Assembly: GCF_021535135.1 (NCBI RefSeq)
Contig: NZ_CP091036.1
Location: forward strand, 3,100,001 to 3,164,000
Reading direction: 5' to 3'
Length of the DNA: 64,000 nucleotides
Source of the DNA: Antarcticibacterium sp. 1MA-6-2
GTDB taxonomy: Bacteria; Bacteroidota; Bacteroidia; Flavobacteriales; Flavobacteriaceae
Below the pieces are notes generated by a model that was not told where the DNA came from, did not search any database, and saw only the letters and a list, made by a program, of their open reading frames with translations. Made by a program: the position numbers and the translations under genes. This document shows, piece after piece, positions 28,680 to 39,105 of the stretch; position 1 is the stretch's first letter; each line of letters opens with the position of its first letter.

Positions 28680-28701
28680 AACCCATTGTAGGGAATGGGT
28701 T
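28680..28701. repeat. Short inverted repeat downstream of the DUF6265 gene
   Basis: AACCCATT / AATGGGTT with a GTAGGG loop. There is no T run, so it may be a weak terminator for the minus-strand gene or a transcript-end hairpin. Confidence 0.35.
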
Positions 28702-28785
28702 AAACTTCAAGAATAGGGAGTCCTAACTTCCAATAAAAAATGTAAACAAAACAACAACAGTTATATTCTAATTAAAATTTATGCC

Positions 28786-29286
28786 TTACTCTTTATTGAA
28801 AACCCAGAAGTCTTTATATACCCATTTGCTTCCCTGTGGTTTACCAATGGCAATAGCGAATTGATCATCACCTCGTTTTTCATATAGTACCCGAACGTCT
28901 TCCCCGTCTTTTTTAAAATAAGCTCCATTATCCCGGGCCTCCAGGAATTGATATCGATCAGATTTATCCTTTTCTTCCAACCCAATAAGACCTGGTCTAA
29001 AATGCTTAACAAGTGCGATTAATCCTTCTTCCGTTTGTTCAAAGGCGAAAAATTCATATAGTGTAACTTTCCCTTCTTTGATAACACGAACATAACCTAC
29101 TCTTGTATTCCCTTCGGGTGCAGACCAGGTAGCGTAAACTGTGTTATCCCCGGCGGTGGCTTTCCAGCGTCCTTCGATAAAGTCGATATCAGAAAACGAA
29201 CCTGATTGATGTTCAGCTTGAGCATATCCTTCAGAAAGAAAAGAAGTAGACAGGCATGTTATGAGAAGGAAAAAGAATGATTTCAT
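28786..29286 (-). CDS. DUF6265 family exported protein
   Basis: A 166-residue protein with a signal peptide ending at GYAQ. The core starts with IDFIEGRWKATAGDNTVYATWSA and continues with alternating strands (GYVRVIKEGKVTLYEFFAF, IALVKHFRPGLIGLEEK). The E/L-x-G-x-W start and lipocalin-like strand order are the DUF6265 pattern. No enzymatic function is known. Confidence 0.72.
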   Translation of the reverse strand: MKSFFFLLITCLSTSFLSEGYAQAEHQSGSFSDIDFIEGRWKATAGDNTVYATWSAPEGNTRVGYVRVIKEGKVTLYEFFAFEQTEEGLIALVKHFRPGLIGLEEKDKSDRYQFLEARDNGAYFKKDGEDVRVLYEKRGDDQFAIAIGKPQGSKWVYKDFWVFNKE

Positions 29287-29733
29287 AAGATTAAAGGTTT
29301 ATGTGTGAGTTAATTTTTTAAAAATTTACAGTTCTATTTTGAAAAATTTACATTTCACGAATATACTATTAATCATGAAATAAAAATAGTTGAAAAATCT
29401 ACCTTTTTGCCTTTTTATAAGTAAAATTTATGATTTACAAATTTTCTATTCCTGTGTTATAATTTTTCCCCACCTAATAACAATTGATTTTTAAAATTTC
29501 TTAAGTCTTCTAATTTCTGAATTTACTGTCACTAAGTGCCCGTATAGAAAGAGTGGCATTATCAACAAACAGAAGCATTTAATAAAAAGGCCTTCAACAC
29601 CACACCTGTTATTGAAAACTTTAAATTATAAATAATCAGGCTGAAGTAAAAGATTTTACTTTTTGTCTTAGATAAGTTTATTCTATATTAGTCGTAAACT
29701 TTTATCCTAAAAAAGAAAGATAATTTATTAAAA
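29287..29733. other. 447-base intergenic region
   Basis: Very AT-rich sequence between divergent genes. I see no convincing gene, RNA or repeat. It presumably holds the promoters of the DUF6265 gene and of the DUF5916 gene, but no clear -33/-7 pair stands out. Confidence 0.5.
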
Positions 29734-31919
29734 ATGGTAAAATTTTTTCAGGTCCTAATGGTATTTCTTGTTTTTGGAGTTCCATCATCTCTTTTAGCCC
29801 AAAAGTTTAATAATGCTTACAAGCTGGAAATTAAAAAGGCTACTTCAGATATAGAAATTGATGGAATAATGGACGAACAATCCTGGCAGGATGCGGAGGT
29901 TGCTGACCATTTTTTTATGATTCTCCCTATAGACACCAGTTTTGCAGAAGTTTTAACCGATGTAAGGATGACCTATGACGAAAAGAATATTTATATTTTC
30001 GTAAATAACTATCATGGTGCTCCGGGACCTTATATGGTGGAATCATTAAGAAGAGATTTTTCCTTCACTAAAAATGATAATTTTCTTTTGTTTATGGACC
30101 CATTTGATGATCAAACAAATGGTTTTTCTTTTGGATCCAATGCGGCTGGAGCACAATGGGACGGTATTATGTACAACGGTGGATCGGTAGATTTAAGTTG
30201 GGATAACAAATGGTTATCTTCTGTAAAAAATTATGAGGACAGGTGGACATTCGAAGCAGCTATACCATTTAAAAGTATACGGTATAAAAAAGGAATAAGG
30301 GAGTGGGGAATAAATTTTAGTAGGAATGACTTAAAAACAACTGAAAAATCCAGCTGGGCTCCCGTACCACGTCAATTTCCCTCAGCTTCCCTGGCGTATA
30401 CTGGGAACCTTGTGTGGGACCAGCTCCCTCCCGCAGCTAGTACGAACATATCTTTAATCCCCTATGCTCTTGCAGGAACTACTAAAAATTACAATGTGGG
30501 AGATGCAGCGGGGAATCGTCATGAAGTAGGGCTTGATGCAAAAATTGCCCTGGGATCTTCCTTAAATCTTGATCTTACCGTGAATCCTGATTTTTCTCAG
30601 GTGGAAGTAGACCTACAGGTAACCAATCTGGACAGGTTTGAGTTATTTTTTCCTGAGAGAAGGCAATTTTTCCTGGAGAATGGAGATATTTTTGCAAATT
30701 TTGGCTATGAAAATATACGGCCTTTCTTTTCCCGTCGCATTGGCCTTTTAGCGCCAATCGATTTTGGAGCCCGGCTAAGTGGAAAAATAAATAGAGATTG
30801 GAGGCTAAGTGCCATGAATATGCAAACGGGGCAGGTGAAAGAAATTGGTCTTCCCGCTCAAAATTTTACCGTAGTTGGTTTGCAGAGGAGAGTTTTTTCC
30901 CGATCAAACATCAGCGCAATTTTTGTAAATAAGGAATCCCTGGATTATACTCCTGATCTTTCATTAGGTGTGCTTAGTTTATTCTCAGTTCAACAGGAAC
31001 CTGGGCTTTGAATACAATCTTGCCTCACCCGATAATAAGTGGACAGGCAAAGCAATGGTGTTAAAAAGTTTTAGTCCTAATAATTCTGATAAAAATTTCG
31101 TTCACGCTGCAAATTTGAAATATACAAGCGGGAACCTCTCCTGGAATTGGAGACACGAATATGTGGCAGAAAATTTTACTGCTGAAGTAGGGTATGTTCC
31201 ACGGTCGGGGTATTATAAGATCAATCCCAGCATTGGATATTTGTTCTTTCCTAAAAGTAAAACCATTCTTAATCACGGCCCGGTCGTGAGTACGATGGTA
31301 TTCTTTAATAAGCAAATGGAGTATACCGAAAGCTTAAGCTTGCTGGAGTATAATATTCGATTTCGAAGCCAAAGCTTATTTACACTATGGGGAGGGTATG
31401 ATTATGTACAATTACAGCAACCTTTTGATCCTACTAACTTTAGTGGCTATAATTTATTGCCCGGGAGTGAACACTTAGTGGCCTGGTGTAGGGGCAAGAT
31501 ATTATTCCAAACCCCAAAGCCTCTTCACATATGCCATTTCTTCACGATTTGGAGGGTATTATGCCGATGGTTCTATGACAAACATTAGTGGGGAAATGGG
31601 ATATAGGTTTCAGCCTTATGTAGGAATTTCTATTAATGGTACTTATAATGACCTCCGGCTTCCTCAACCGTGGGGAAATACTAACCTATGGCTGTTGGGG
31701 CCAAGACTCGACGTTACCGTAACAAATAAAATTTTCTTCACCGCCTTTGCGCAGTACAATGAACAAATAGATAATCTTAATATTAACGCCCGTTTCCAGT
31801 GGCGATTCCAGCCTGCTTCTGATATTTTTATTGTGTATACAGATAATTATTTGCCCAACTCCCTTAATGTGCAGAATAGGGCCTTACTGGTCAAAGTAAC
31901 ATACTGGTGGAATTTATAA
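29734..31919 (+). CDS. DUF5916 outer-membrane protein with N-terminal CBM9-like domain
   Basis: An exported protein of about 727 residues. After the signal peptide (ending SSLLAQ) comes a carbohydrate-binding-module-9-like domain (about residues 25-215, with DIEIDGIMDEQSWQDAEVAD and WTFEAAIPFKSIRY). A beta-barrel DUF5916 domain follows to the C-terminus (LLVKVTYWWNL). The domain signature NPDFSQVEVD, FFPERRQFFLENGDIF is clear. Two breaks are rebuilt as RCCGGY: GCTTAGT at 30972-30978 for GCCGGT, and ACTTAGT at 31473-31479 for ACCGGT, giving GSEHRWPGVGARYYS. The function is unknown, presumably outer-membrane handling of a glycan or peptide. Confidence 0.88.
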
Positions 31920-32286
31920 CCGAAGAATTTATTCCTTTTTAATCTATGTGACAGGATTAAAAAAAATAATAGAATTAAGAAATATTTGAAAATAACTATA
32001 GGTTAATGAGATGCCAATGGCAATGGCCATTTTTGAAGTGTCGAAATCCTTTTAAAGCATTGGCAGAATAATCCGCTTATAAGATTCTTGCGGTGACCCA
32101 GTTTTTTCTACGGGAAACCTTCAGCAATTTCTAAATATCGTAATACACATAGTATAATCACAGTATTAATATTCTCCAGAAAAAGCGGGGTAGTAATTCA
32201 ACCTTTCAGATTAGTCACTCGAGCGGTGTCCGGAGGTCAATTTATAATCCCTAGTCCTTTCACTATTACACGCTGTAGGATAAAAC

Positions 32287-32300
32287 GTGACATAGATCAC
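32287..32300. promoter_or_regulatory. CRP/FNR-superfamily operator candidate
   Basis: GTGACATAGATCAC is a perfect GTGA-N6-TCAC palindrome, the half-site pattern of CRP and of the NO-sensing HcpR family in Bacteroidota. It lies 23 bases upstream of the -33 element of the yceI-like gene, a fitting place for an activator. Confidence 0.5.
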
Positions 32301-32322
32301 ATCCATTTCTTATCATAGGTCA

Positions 32323-32354
32323 TTGGCCACCGTGTCCTATGCTTAGTAAATTTG
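32323..32354 (+). promoter_or_regulatory. Promoter of the first yceI-like gene
   Basis: TTG at 32323-32325 and TAAATTTG at 32347-32354 with a 21-base spacer match the Bacteroidota promoter. The start codon is 38 bases further on. Confidence 0.6.
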
Positions 32355-32392
32355 CAGAGTAACAATTATTAATAACTAATAAAATTAAAATT

Positions 32393-32920
32393 ATGGCAAC
32401 TACAAAATGGAATATTGATCCAACACACAGTGAAGTTACTTTTAAAGTTAAGCATCTAATGATCTCAACTGTCACAGGTAAATTTAAAGTATTTGAAGGG
32501 CAGGCGGAGAGCGAAGAGGAGGATTTTAAAAATGTGACAGACGTAAAATTTATAGCTGATGTTAAATCTATTGATACCAACAATGAACAACGTGATGAAC
32601 ATTTAAGATCAGGTGATTTCTTTGCAGCCGATGAGCATGCAGACATTGTTTTTCGTGCAGATAAATTTGATGTTAGCAGTGATAAGCTTCAAGGTGAATT
32701 AACGATTAAAAATATTACAAAACCTGTCACTCTCGATGGCGAATTTGGAGGAGTGGTAGTAGATCCCTACGGACAAACAAAAGCGGGTCTTACTCTAAGC
32801 GGAAAGATTAGCAGAAAAGAATTTGGGTTAACCTGGGATGCCGTTACCGAGGCGGGAAGCGTGGTTGTAAGTGACCAGGTGAGACTAAACGCAGAGGTGC
32901 AGTTTGTAAAGCAATCATAA
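32393..32920 (+). CDS. YceI family lipid-binding protein (cytoplasmic form)
   Basis: A 175-residue lipocalin-like barrel that binds isoprenoid or other long-chain lipids. The family pattern is complete: WNIDPTHSEVTFKVKHLMISTVTGKF at the start, AKSIDTNNEQRDEHLRSGDFF-type segment near residue 65, and LTIKNITKPVTLDGEFGG near 103. It lacks a signal peptide, unlike the second copy downstream. It is the first gene of a short run, YceI - Rossmann protein - YceI, with a CRP-like site upstream, which hints at control by redox or NO stress. Confidence 0.92.
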   Translation: MATTKWNIDPTHSEVTFKVKHLMISTVTGKFKVFEGQAESEEEDFKNVTDVKFIADVKSIDTNNEQRDEHLRSGDFFAADEHADIVFRADKFDVSSDKLQGELTIKNITKPVTLDGEFGGVVVDPYGQTKAGLTLSGKISRKEFGLTWDAVTEAGSVVVSDQVRLNAEVQFVKQS

Positions 32921-32985
32921 TAAATAAAGCAGCGGTGAAAAGTTATACCACTTTTCACCAGGCTGCAATTTTAAAGGGGCAGGTG

Positions 32986-33788
32986 ATGAAGAAAACAATA
33001 ACAATTTTAGGGGATACAACGAACATTTTTCCGGACTTAATGGAAGTTTTAATGAAGCAGGATCTAAGATTGCTTTTTGTTTCTGAAGATGAATTCCAAA
33101 AATCTAAGTTGAAGTCAAGGCTGGAGCAAACTAAAACTGTGGCTGAAGTAGAATTTACCAGCTGTGAACGCGATGGGTGTTGGGAAGCCGATATTATTGT
33201 GATTTCTCAACCTGAAAAAGTTTCTTCTGATTTTCTCGAAGGAATAAGAGAAGTAGCCACGCAGAAAATTGTACTTGCCACCTACCAGAACACAAAAAAA
33301 CTCGAAAATTCAAATTTAAAGCAGGTGCTGCCTCATTCAAAAGTGGTACTGCTTCAGGTAGATTCACAGGAGAAGGAATTCTTAATGTTTGGAGATTATC
33401 CTGAGGCGGGAGACAGGGTAAAGGAGATTTTTTCAGGTGCTGGATACGAAATTCGGCAGTAGACCTTCCTAAAGCTTTACTGGCAATATTTAACACAACT
33501 GATCCTCCGGAATTTCCTGAACAAATCAGGCCCGGTGCGACCGCGGCCAGCGATTATCTGGAGATCATAAGGAAAAGAATCTCGACTGAACTTTTTTTAG
33601 TCCGGCAATTGAAATGGCTCCCGGGAAACCGCAGGTGAAAAAGAATTCCTGGAGAAAAGGATTTGATCAACTTGATGTTTGAAGGGAAGGGGAGAAGTGA
33701 TCTTTCTGTACAGGATACTGCTGTGGTGCTATTTGACGAGGCTGAGAATGCAGTACATATAAAACAGCGGTTTACCGCAGCATATTAA
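32986..33788 (+). CDS. Rossmann-type protein between two yceI genes, function unknown
   Basis: The start at 32986 gives MKKTITILGDTTNIFPDLME, a nucleotide-binding-like beta-alpha beginning, with later strands ADIIVISQPEKVS and KIVLATYQN. This looks like the NAD(P)-binding part of F420/NADP-dependent reductases, but no glycine motif is certain. Four small indels interrupt the frame. GCAGT at 33456-33460 reconstructs as GCCGGT (YEIRPVDLPKALLAIF). The T run at 33592-33598 lacks one T (ELFFSPAIEMAPGKP). ACCGC at 33628-33632 reconstructs as ACCGGC. The A run at 33655-33658 lacks one A (EKKDLINLMFEG). The corrected protein has about 268 residues. It lies 30 bases before the second yceI gene. Confidence 0.5.
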
Positions 33789-33818
33789 AAACCTGATTAC
33801 TAATAAATAATTTTTAAA

Positions 33819-34399
33819 ATGAATATTATGAAACAAGTACTTTTATTAATAACAATCGCTTTTATAAGCAGCACAACGTTGGCCCAAACTACTTGGAAGG
33901 TCGATCCGGCCCATACGCAGGTATCCTTTGGAATCACCCACCTTGGCATTTCTGAAGTTGAAGGAAAATTCAACAAATTTGATGGTAGCATCACAACTAC
34001 AAAAGACGATTTTAGCGATGCGCAATACCAGATGACCATAGAAGTTCCTTCAATAGATACAGGAATTGAAATGAGGGATGATCACCTTAAAAGTCCGGAT
34101 TTTTTTGATGCTGAAAAAAACCAAAAAATGATCTTTAAAAGCACTTCTTCAGAAAAAGCTGGTGAGGGAAAATATAGAGTAAAAGGTGAGCTTACTTTCA
34201 ACGGGTTTACTAAACCGTCACTCTTGACGTTTGGTACCGCGGAACAGTGAAGAATCCACAAAATGGTGAAATAATTTCAGGATTTGCAATCTCTGGTGAG
34301 GTAAAAGGATCTGATTACAACCTGGGGCCTGATTTCCCTGAAGCTGTGTTAAGTGACAAAGTAGTAATTGACGTTGACGGAGAGTTCAAAAAACAATAA
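33819..34399 (+). CDS. YceI family protein, exported form
   Basis: A second YceI barrel, this one with a signal peptide (MKQVLLLITIAFISSTTLAQ). Family segments are TTWKVDPAHTQVSFGITHLG, IEVPSIDTGIEMRDDHLKSPDFFDAEK and VKGELTFNGFTKP. The frame breaks at 34214-34218 where ACCGT is read. ACCGGT gives TKPVTLDVWYRGTVKNPQNGE and carries the protein to 34399 (about 193 residues). Paired cytoplasmic and periplasmic copies suggest lipid handling on both sides of the membrane. Confidence 0.88.
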
Positions 34400-34844
34400 A
34401 CCCTCTATATAGAGAGGAAGTCGATGATCTTAATTTCTTTGATCTTAAGATCGCCCTACCGCTTCCTCTTTATTACTTACCAGCTCCAGCCCTAATTCTT
34501 GTGGCACCGCGGATTAAAAATTTAATTATAAAAAATCTCTCAATATATTATATCAGGTAAACCTAACAGGTGGGAAAAAATGATTCCGGAGTGGAGTGTT
34601 GGTTTCGGTTCTAATATGAATGATTCAGAACTATAAATTGGCTGATAATGAAAAATCCTCAAAGGAACATAATAGCTAAAGAGACTTTTCCCCAGAACTA
34701 TTACGCCGCCGGGGCAATTCATACCCCCAATACATCAGCTATACACTACTGGATCTATGTGTTTAAGAGACAGGTTTTTTTAACGACAGTACTGTAAAAT
34801 TGATCAATAGCGATCGCTTCAGTAAAAATTGATTAAATAATAAT
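34400..34844. other. 445-base intergenic region
   Basis: No gene supported. It contains a long-range inverted repeat AGAGGAAG / CTTCCTCT (arms 34413-34420 and 34462-34469, with GATCTTAAGATC-like pairing inside) that may end the yceI transcript. It also holds the perfect 10-bp palindrome AGCGATCGCT at 34809-34818, close to the DoxX gene start. Confidence 0.4.
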
Positions 34845-35282
34845 ATGAACAAGATTATAAATACAGGTTTTAAAACATTTCAGGTAGACATATCTCTTTT
34901 AATATTAAGAATTGGAGCAGGAGTCCTTATGCTCACCCATGGTATTCCTAAGCTCCAAATGCTTTTTAAAGAAGGAGAAATCCAATTTCCGGCAGTTATG
35001 GGATTGAGTCAGGATATTTCTCTTATGCTGGCGGTTTTTGCAGAGGTGATTTGCTCTATCCTCATTTTAATAGGACTGGCAACACGTTGGGCGGCAATTC
35101 CCCTAATAATCACGATGGTCATAGCGGTGTTTGTTTTTCATCTTAATGATCCTTTCGCAAATCAGGAATTAGGACTACTTTACTTATTCCTTTATCTGCC
35201 TTTGTTGATCCTTGGTAGCGGAAAGTTTTCTGTGGATCACCTGCTCAACTCTGTACAGCGGCTAATAACGATAAAAAGATAA
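34845..35282 (+). CDS. DoxX family membrane protein
   Basis: A 145-residue protein with four hydrophobic helices. It has the family start (LLILRIGAGVLMLTHGIPKLQML), then AVFAEVICSILILIGLATRWAAIPLIITM and a C-terminal LGLLYLFLYLPLLILGSGKFSVD. DoxX-type proteins are inner-membrane redox or quinone-related proteins of uncertain role. The gene stands alone and is followed by a terminator-like hairpin. Confidence 0.88.
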   Translation: MNKIINTGFKTFQVDISLLILRIGAGVLMLTHGIPKLQMLFKEGEIQFPAVMGLSQDISLMLAVFAEVICSILILIGLATRWAAIPLIITMVIAVFVFHLNDPFANQELGLLYLFLYLPLLILGSGKFSVDHLLNSVQRLITIKR

Positions 35283-35305
35283 TCCTGAGGAATTTAAATT
35301 TCACT

Positions 35306-35338
35306 AAAGGTTCTGCGGTGCAACGGCAGGACCTTTTT
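35306..35338 (+). terminator. Terminator after the DoxX gene
   Basis: Stem AAGGTTCTGC / GCAGGACCTT (one T-G pair) with a loop of about ten bases, followed by TTTTTG. Confidence 0.7.
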
Positions 35339-35794
35339 GTATAATCAGGATTAAGGAGTAATAATATCATCAAATGAAGGCATTAATTAGAGGCTTTTGA
35401 TAAGTAAGGAAAAGAAGGAGCTGGAGGCCAGGTTGAATAAGAAATTTTCTACAGGGCGAGGGTAGATTTTGAGATTTATCTCTCTCAAATAACTCCGCCG
35501 TTTCCGACTTTAAATTGATAAATTCTGATCCTTAAAAGCTTTTTTCTTCCTCTTATTTTTATTTTAATTAGAACTACTATTTTTTATAAGGTCATAATAT
35601 TTGTGTTCAATTCACACTAATGTGAGGAATTACGGGCGCTGGAGATGGAGTACCTTTGCCTGGAAAATATTTTCTGCGTAAAGTCCTTTTCATTACCCTC
35701 TTTTCATTTTTTTATATATTCGTAACACAATTTTAACAATTGCTGAAGACGGCCTATACCCTAATTTATAATTTTCTTGAATTATCTCCTAATT

Positions 35795-35808
35795 CGAAAA
35801 CGTTATCG
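35795..35808. promoter_or_regulatory. LacI-family operator candidate upstream of the SusC gene
   Basis: CGAAAACGTTATCG is palindromic at 12 of 14 positions with a central AACGTT, the central-CG layout typical of LacI/CcpA-family operators. It lies 74 bases upstream of the SusC start. A LacI regulator is encoded at 60466-61486 in the same carbohydrate region. Confidence 0.5.
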
Positions 35809-35881
35809 ATTATTACTATAGGGCTCTTTTAGAAAAAGAGAACTTAAATTTTATGCACGAACAAATTAAATTGAACAATCA

Positions 35882-38800
35882 ATGAAAATTAAGAATTATT
35901 TAGTGATGTTATGCTTAATGGTTACGAGCATTGCCTTAGCGCAAACAGAGGCAATTACTGGAACGGTGGTGGACGAGAATGGTCTTCCCCTGCCTGGAGC
36001 TAATATTCTCATTCAGGGTACATCAACGGGAACCCTAACAGATTTTGACGGGAATTTTACCATTGAGGCTGCTCGCGGTGATGTTCTGGTTATCTCTTTT
36101 TTAGGGTATGAGCCCCAGGAAGTAGTTGTAGGAGATGCCAACCAAATTGAAATTACTTTAACGCCAGATGCTGCATCTCTGGATGAAGTTGTAGTCGTAG
36201 GTTATGGAACTCAAAAGAGTGCTTTAGTTACAGGCGCGACAAGTAATGTGGCAGGGGAAGATATTGCGGCACTTAATCCTGGAACGGCTATGGAAGCACT
36301 TCAGGGCGTTGTTGCAGGTGTAAGCGTTACAAGAAATAGTGGAGCCCCAGGCGCAGGTACAAGAATTACAATTCGAGGTTTGGGAACCATAGGAAATTCT
36401 AACCCTTTATACATTGTTGATGGTGTAGCCGTAGGAAATATAGATTATTTGAACCCTTCGGATATTGAATCCATAAACGTTTTAAAAGATGCTGCCTCTG
36501 CGGCCATCTATGGTTCACGAGCAGCAAATGGAGTTGTTTTGGTAACAACAGTTAAAGGTCGTCAAAATAGACCTGCTCAAATTAGTTACGACACCTACTA
36601 TGGAATTCAAAATATCTACAAAAATTTAGATCCATTAAATGCACAGGAATATATGTACATTATGGATGAAGGCCGTGTAAATGATGGATTGGCGCCAAAT
36701 AACTGGCAAGCTATGCTTTCGAACAATAGTTGGTTAGAGCAGAATTACCCTGGATTAGGAACACAATTAGGTGAAGAGATCTGGACAAATCTTCAAAACG
36801 GTTGGGAAGGGACCAACTGGATCAATGAAATGACACAAGAGGATGCACCCATGAGAAGTCATTCTATTAACATTACTTAGTGGTGGTGAAGATATTATTT
36901 ATTCAATGGGAGCTTCTTATTTAGACCAGGAGGGTATTATAGGTGGGCATATTACAGATGCCGGATTTAAAAGATTTACAGCCAGATTAAATACAGAAAT
37001 GGTTCTAAAAAGAAATGACGAACATGCCATTATTACTATTGGGGAAAACTTTACTTATACAAACATAGAAAATAGAAGTGTGGCAACCGGGAATATTTAT
37101 TGGAATGACCTGCATAATGCATTAGTCCAAAACCCGTTACAGCCTGCATACTGGCAGCTAAGCAATTGATAACAATATCAATGAGTTTGGTTTTACACCT
37201 ACTTTAGATGGGTTAAGTACTAAGTCAAACTAATCCATTAGCTGTAATGTATTACCGCCATAACTACAATTATGGTAAAGGAAATAATATTATCGGGAAT
37301 GTGTTTGTAGAAATTGAGCCAATAAGAGCTCTAAAATTCCGATCTTCTTATGGTACCAATGCCTGGTTTGGGCATAGTAGATCTATGAACCCTACATATG
37401 GCTTAGGTGTACTTTATAGAGATGATGTAGATGGCGCGCAACAAAGTCAAAACTTCGGAAATGACTGGACCTGGACAAATACTTTGTCATATGACTTTGA
37501 AGTAGGGGATCATGAAATTAATGCCCTTGTTGGTACCGAATTGCTTCAAAATCAAATCAATAATGAAGTGGGTGGTTCAAGAAATAATCTATTATTTCCG
37601 GGAAATCCACGATATGCTTACCTAAATAACACCCAGAGCCCGGAAAGTATTAATGATATCAATACCTGGGGTGCTGATTGGGCTGCTTAGTGGTGGTGGT
37701 TTAATGTCGTATATGGCAAGAGCCCAGTACAACTACAAAGAGAAGTATCTTTTAAATGCTACAGTGCGTGCAGATGGTTCTTCCAATTTCGCAGAAGGCA
37801 ATAGATGGGGAATTTTCCCTTCTGTATCTGCTGGATGGGTATTGACAGAAGAAGAATTCCTGTCTAATACGTCAGATGTTCTGGATAATTTGAAGATTAG
37901 AGCGAGTTGGGGACAAAATGGTAATCAGTCCATTCCTAATTTCATTTACTCCTCACAGATCGCTTATGTATTCCCCGGCTATTTCTTTGGTGATACAAAA
38001 CCTAGTTTCCGGAGTAACAGCTTATCCTGAAAGGGTTACAAATCCAGATGTTACCTGGGAAACTTCAGAACAGTTAAACATAGGTTTAGATGCTCGTATG
38101 TTTGAATCAAAACTTGGTGTGACTTTGGATTGGTATAAAAAAACAACCAGGGATTGGTTATTAGAAGCACCTATCTTAGGAACTTCAGGTGCAGCTGCAC
38201 CATTTATTAATGGAGGTGATATTCAAAATACGGTATTGAACTTGTAGTAAACTGGAACGACAGTTTTGGAGATTTTAATTATGGTGTCACATTAACCGGA
38301 ACACATAACAAGAATGAGGTAACCAGAATAGCCAATTCAGATGGTATTATTCAGGGACCGAGCCATGTTTTATCCCAGGGAACTGCTGCTATTTCAAGAG
38401 TACAGGTAGGTCAACCAATAGGTGTTTTCTATGGTTACAAAGCCGATGGAATTTTACAAAATCAGGAGGAAGTTGATGCTTATGTAACACCCGATGGTAC
38501 GCCATATTTTAATGATCAACGTCCCGGTGATGTACGTTTTGTAGATCAAAATCAAGATGGACTAATTGATGAGGCAGATAAAGTATTTCTGGGAAATCCT
38601 AATCCAGATTTTGAAGCAGGTATTCAATTACATTTAGAGTATAAAGGAATTTATGCCAATACAACGCTTTCAGGAAAATTTGGAATGCAGGTAATGCAGT
38701 CTTATCGTTCATTCTCTGATCAATTTACACAAAATTATACTACAGGTATATTTGATCGTTGGCATGGTGAGGGTACTTCAAATACGCTTCCAAGGCTGAG

Positions 38801-39095
38801 CTATACCTCCAATAGAAATACACAATTTATTTCTGATATTTTCATGCACGATGCCGACTATTTGAGAATTAATAATTTAACTGTAGGTTACGATTTTGGG
38901 ACCATGTTTGAATCAGTGGCTATAAAAAATCTTAATTTATATGTGTCTGTAAATAACTTACATACGTTTACAGGTTATGATGGTATGGATCCCGAAGTAC
39001 GGTTTGGACATGACGTAAGTTGGGCATCAGGTATAGACCTTGGATTGTATCCACAGGCAAGAACGGTAATGTTTGGAATGGGTATTGACTTTTAA
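35882..39095 (+). CDS. SusC/RagA family TonB-linked outer-membrane protein (first pair)
   Basis: The TonB-dependent barrel of a SusCD glycan importer, about 1070 residues. It has a signal peptide (ending ALAQ) and a carboxypeptidase-like domain (ITGTVVDENGLPLPGANI). The SusC box (DEVVVVGYGTQKSALVTGA) and plug (RGLGTIGNSNPLYIVDGV, NVLKDAASAAIYGSRAANGVVLV) precede the barrel, which ends VMFGMGIDF. Six breaks rebuild as RCCGGY: 36875 (ACTTAGT), 37157 (GCTAAGC), 37219 (ACTAAGT), 37685 (GCTTAGT), 38000 (ACCTAGT) and 38230 (ACGGT). Corrections give NITGGGEDIIYSM, QPAIDNNINEF, STGQTNPLAVMYY, TKPVSGVTAYPERV and QNTGIELVVNW. It is the first gene of the locus, followed by SusD and a surface lipoprotein. 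Confidence 0.94.
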
Positions 39096-39105
39096 TATTA
39101 ATACA

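Larger units (their letters stand above)
31920..32392. other. 473-base intergenic region upstream of yceI-like gene
   Basis: No gene is supported. It holds a short AATGGC/GCCATT hairpin with a T tail at 32016-32035 (possible terminator of the DUF5916 gene), a CRP/FNR-type palindrome at 32287-32300 and a promoter at 32323-32354. Confidence 0.55.
35283..35881. other. 599-base intergenic region before the first SusC gene
   Basis: It holds a terminator-like hairpin after the DoxX gene at 35306-35338 (AAGGTTCTGC / GCAGGACCTT then T5). There is a short open stretch near 35375-35464 (ISKEKKELEARLNKKFSTG) that is too weak to call, and a LacI-type palindrome at 35795-35808. The last 250 bases are AT-rich and presumably form the SusC promoter and leader. 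Confidence 0.5.

Noticed and set aside
34809..34818. AGCGATCGCT palindrome as a replication or HIP1-type element
   Set aside because: A single 10-bp palindrome without further copies in the window; can arise by chance.
35375..35464. Short open frame ISKEKKELEARLNKKFSTGRG upstream of SusC
   Set aside because: Too short, no ribosome binding site and no recognisable family; could be a remnant but cannot be supported.
36875..37691. Programmed frameshifting or recoding at CTTAG/CTAAG motifs
   Set aside because: The breaks go in both directions, occur on both strands and have no slippery heptamer or downstream structure in common. The shared feature is the reconstructed RCCGGY hexamer, not a recoding signal.
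35882..39095. Decay of the first SusC gene into a pseudogene with six frameshifts
   Set aside because: All six breaks rebuild to conserved SusC sequence with RCCGGY, and the same pattern hits housekeeping genes such as feoB, mntR and the symporter. Technical miscalling is much more likely than decay.
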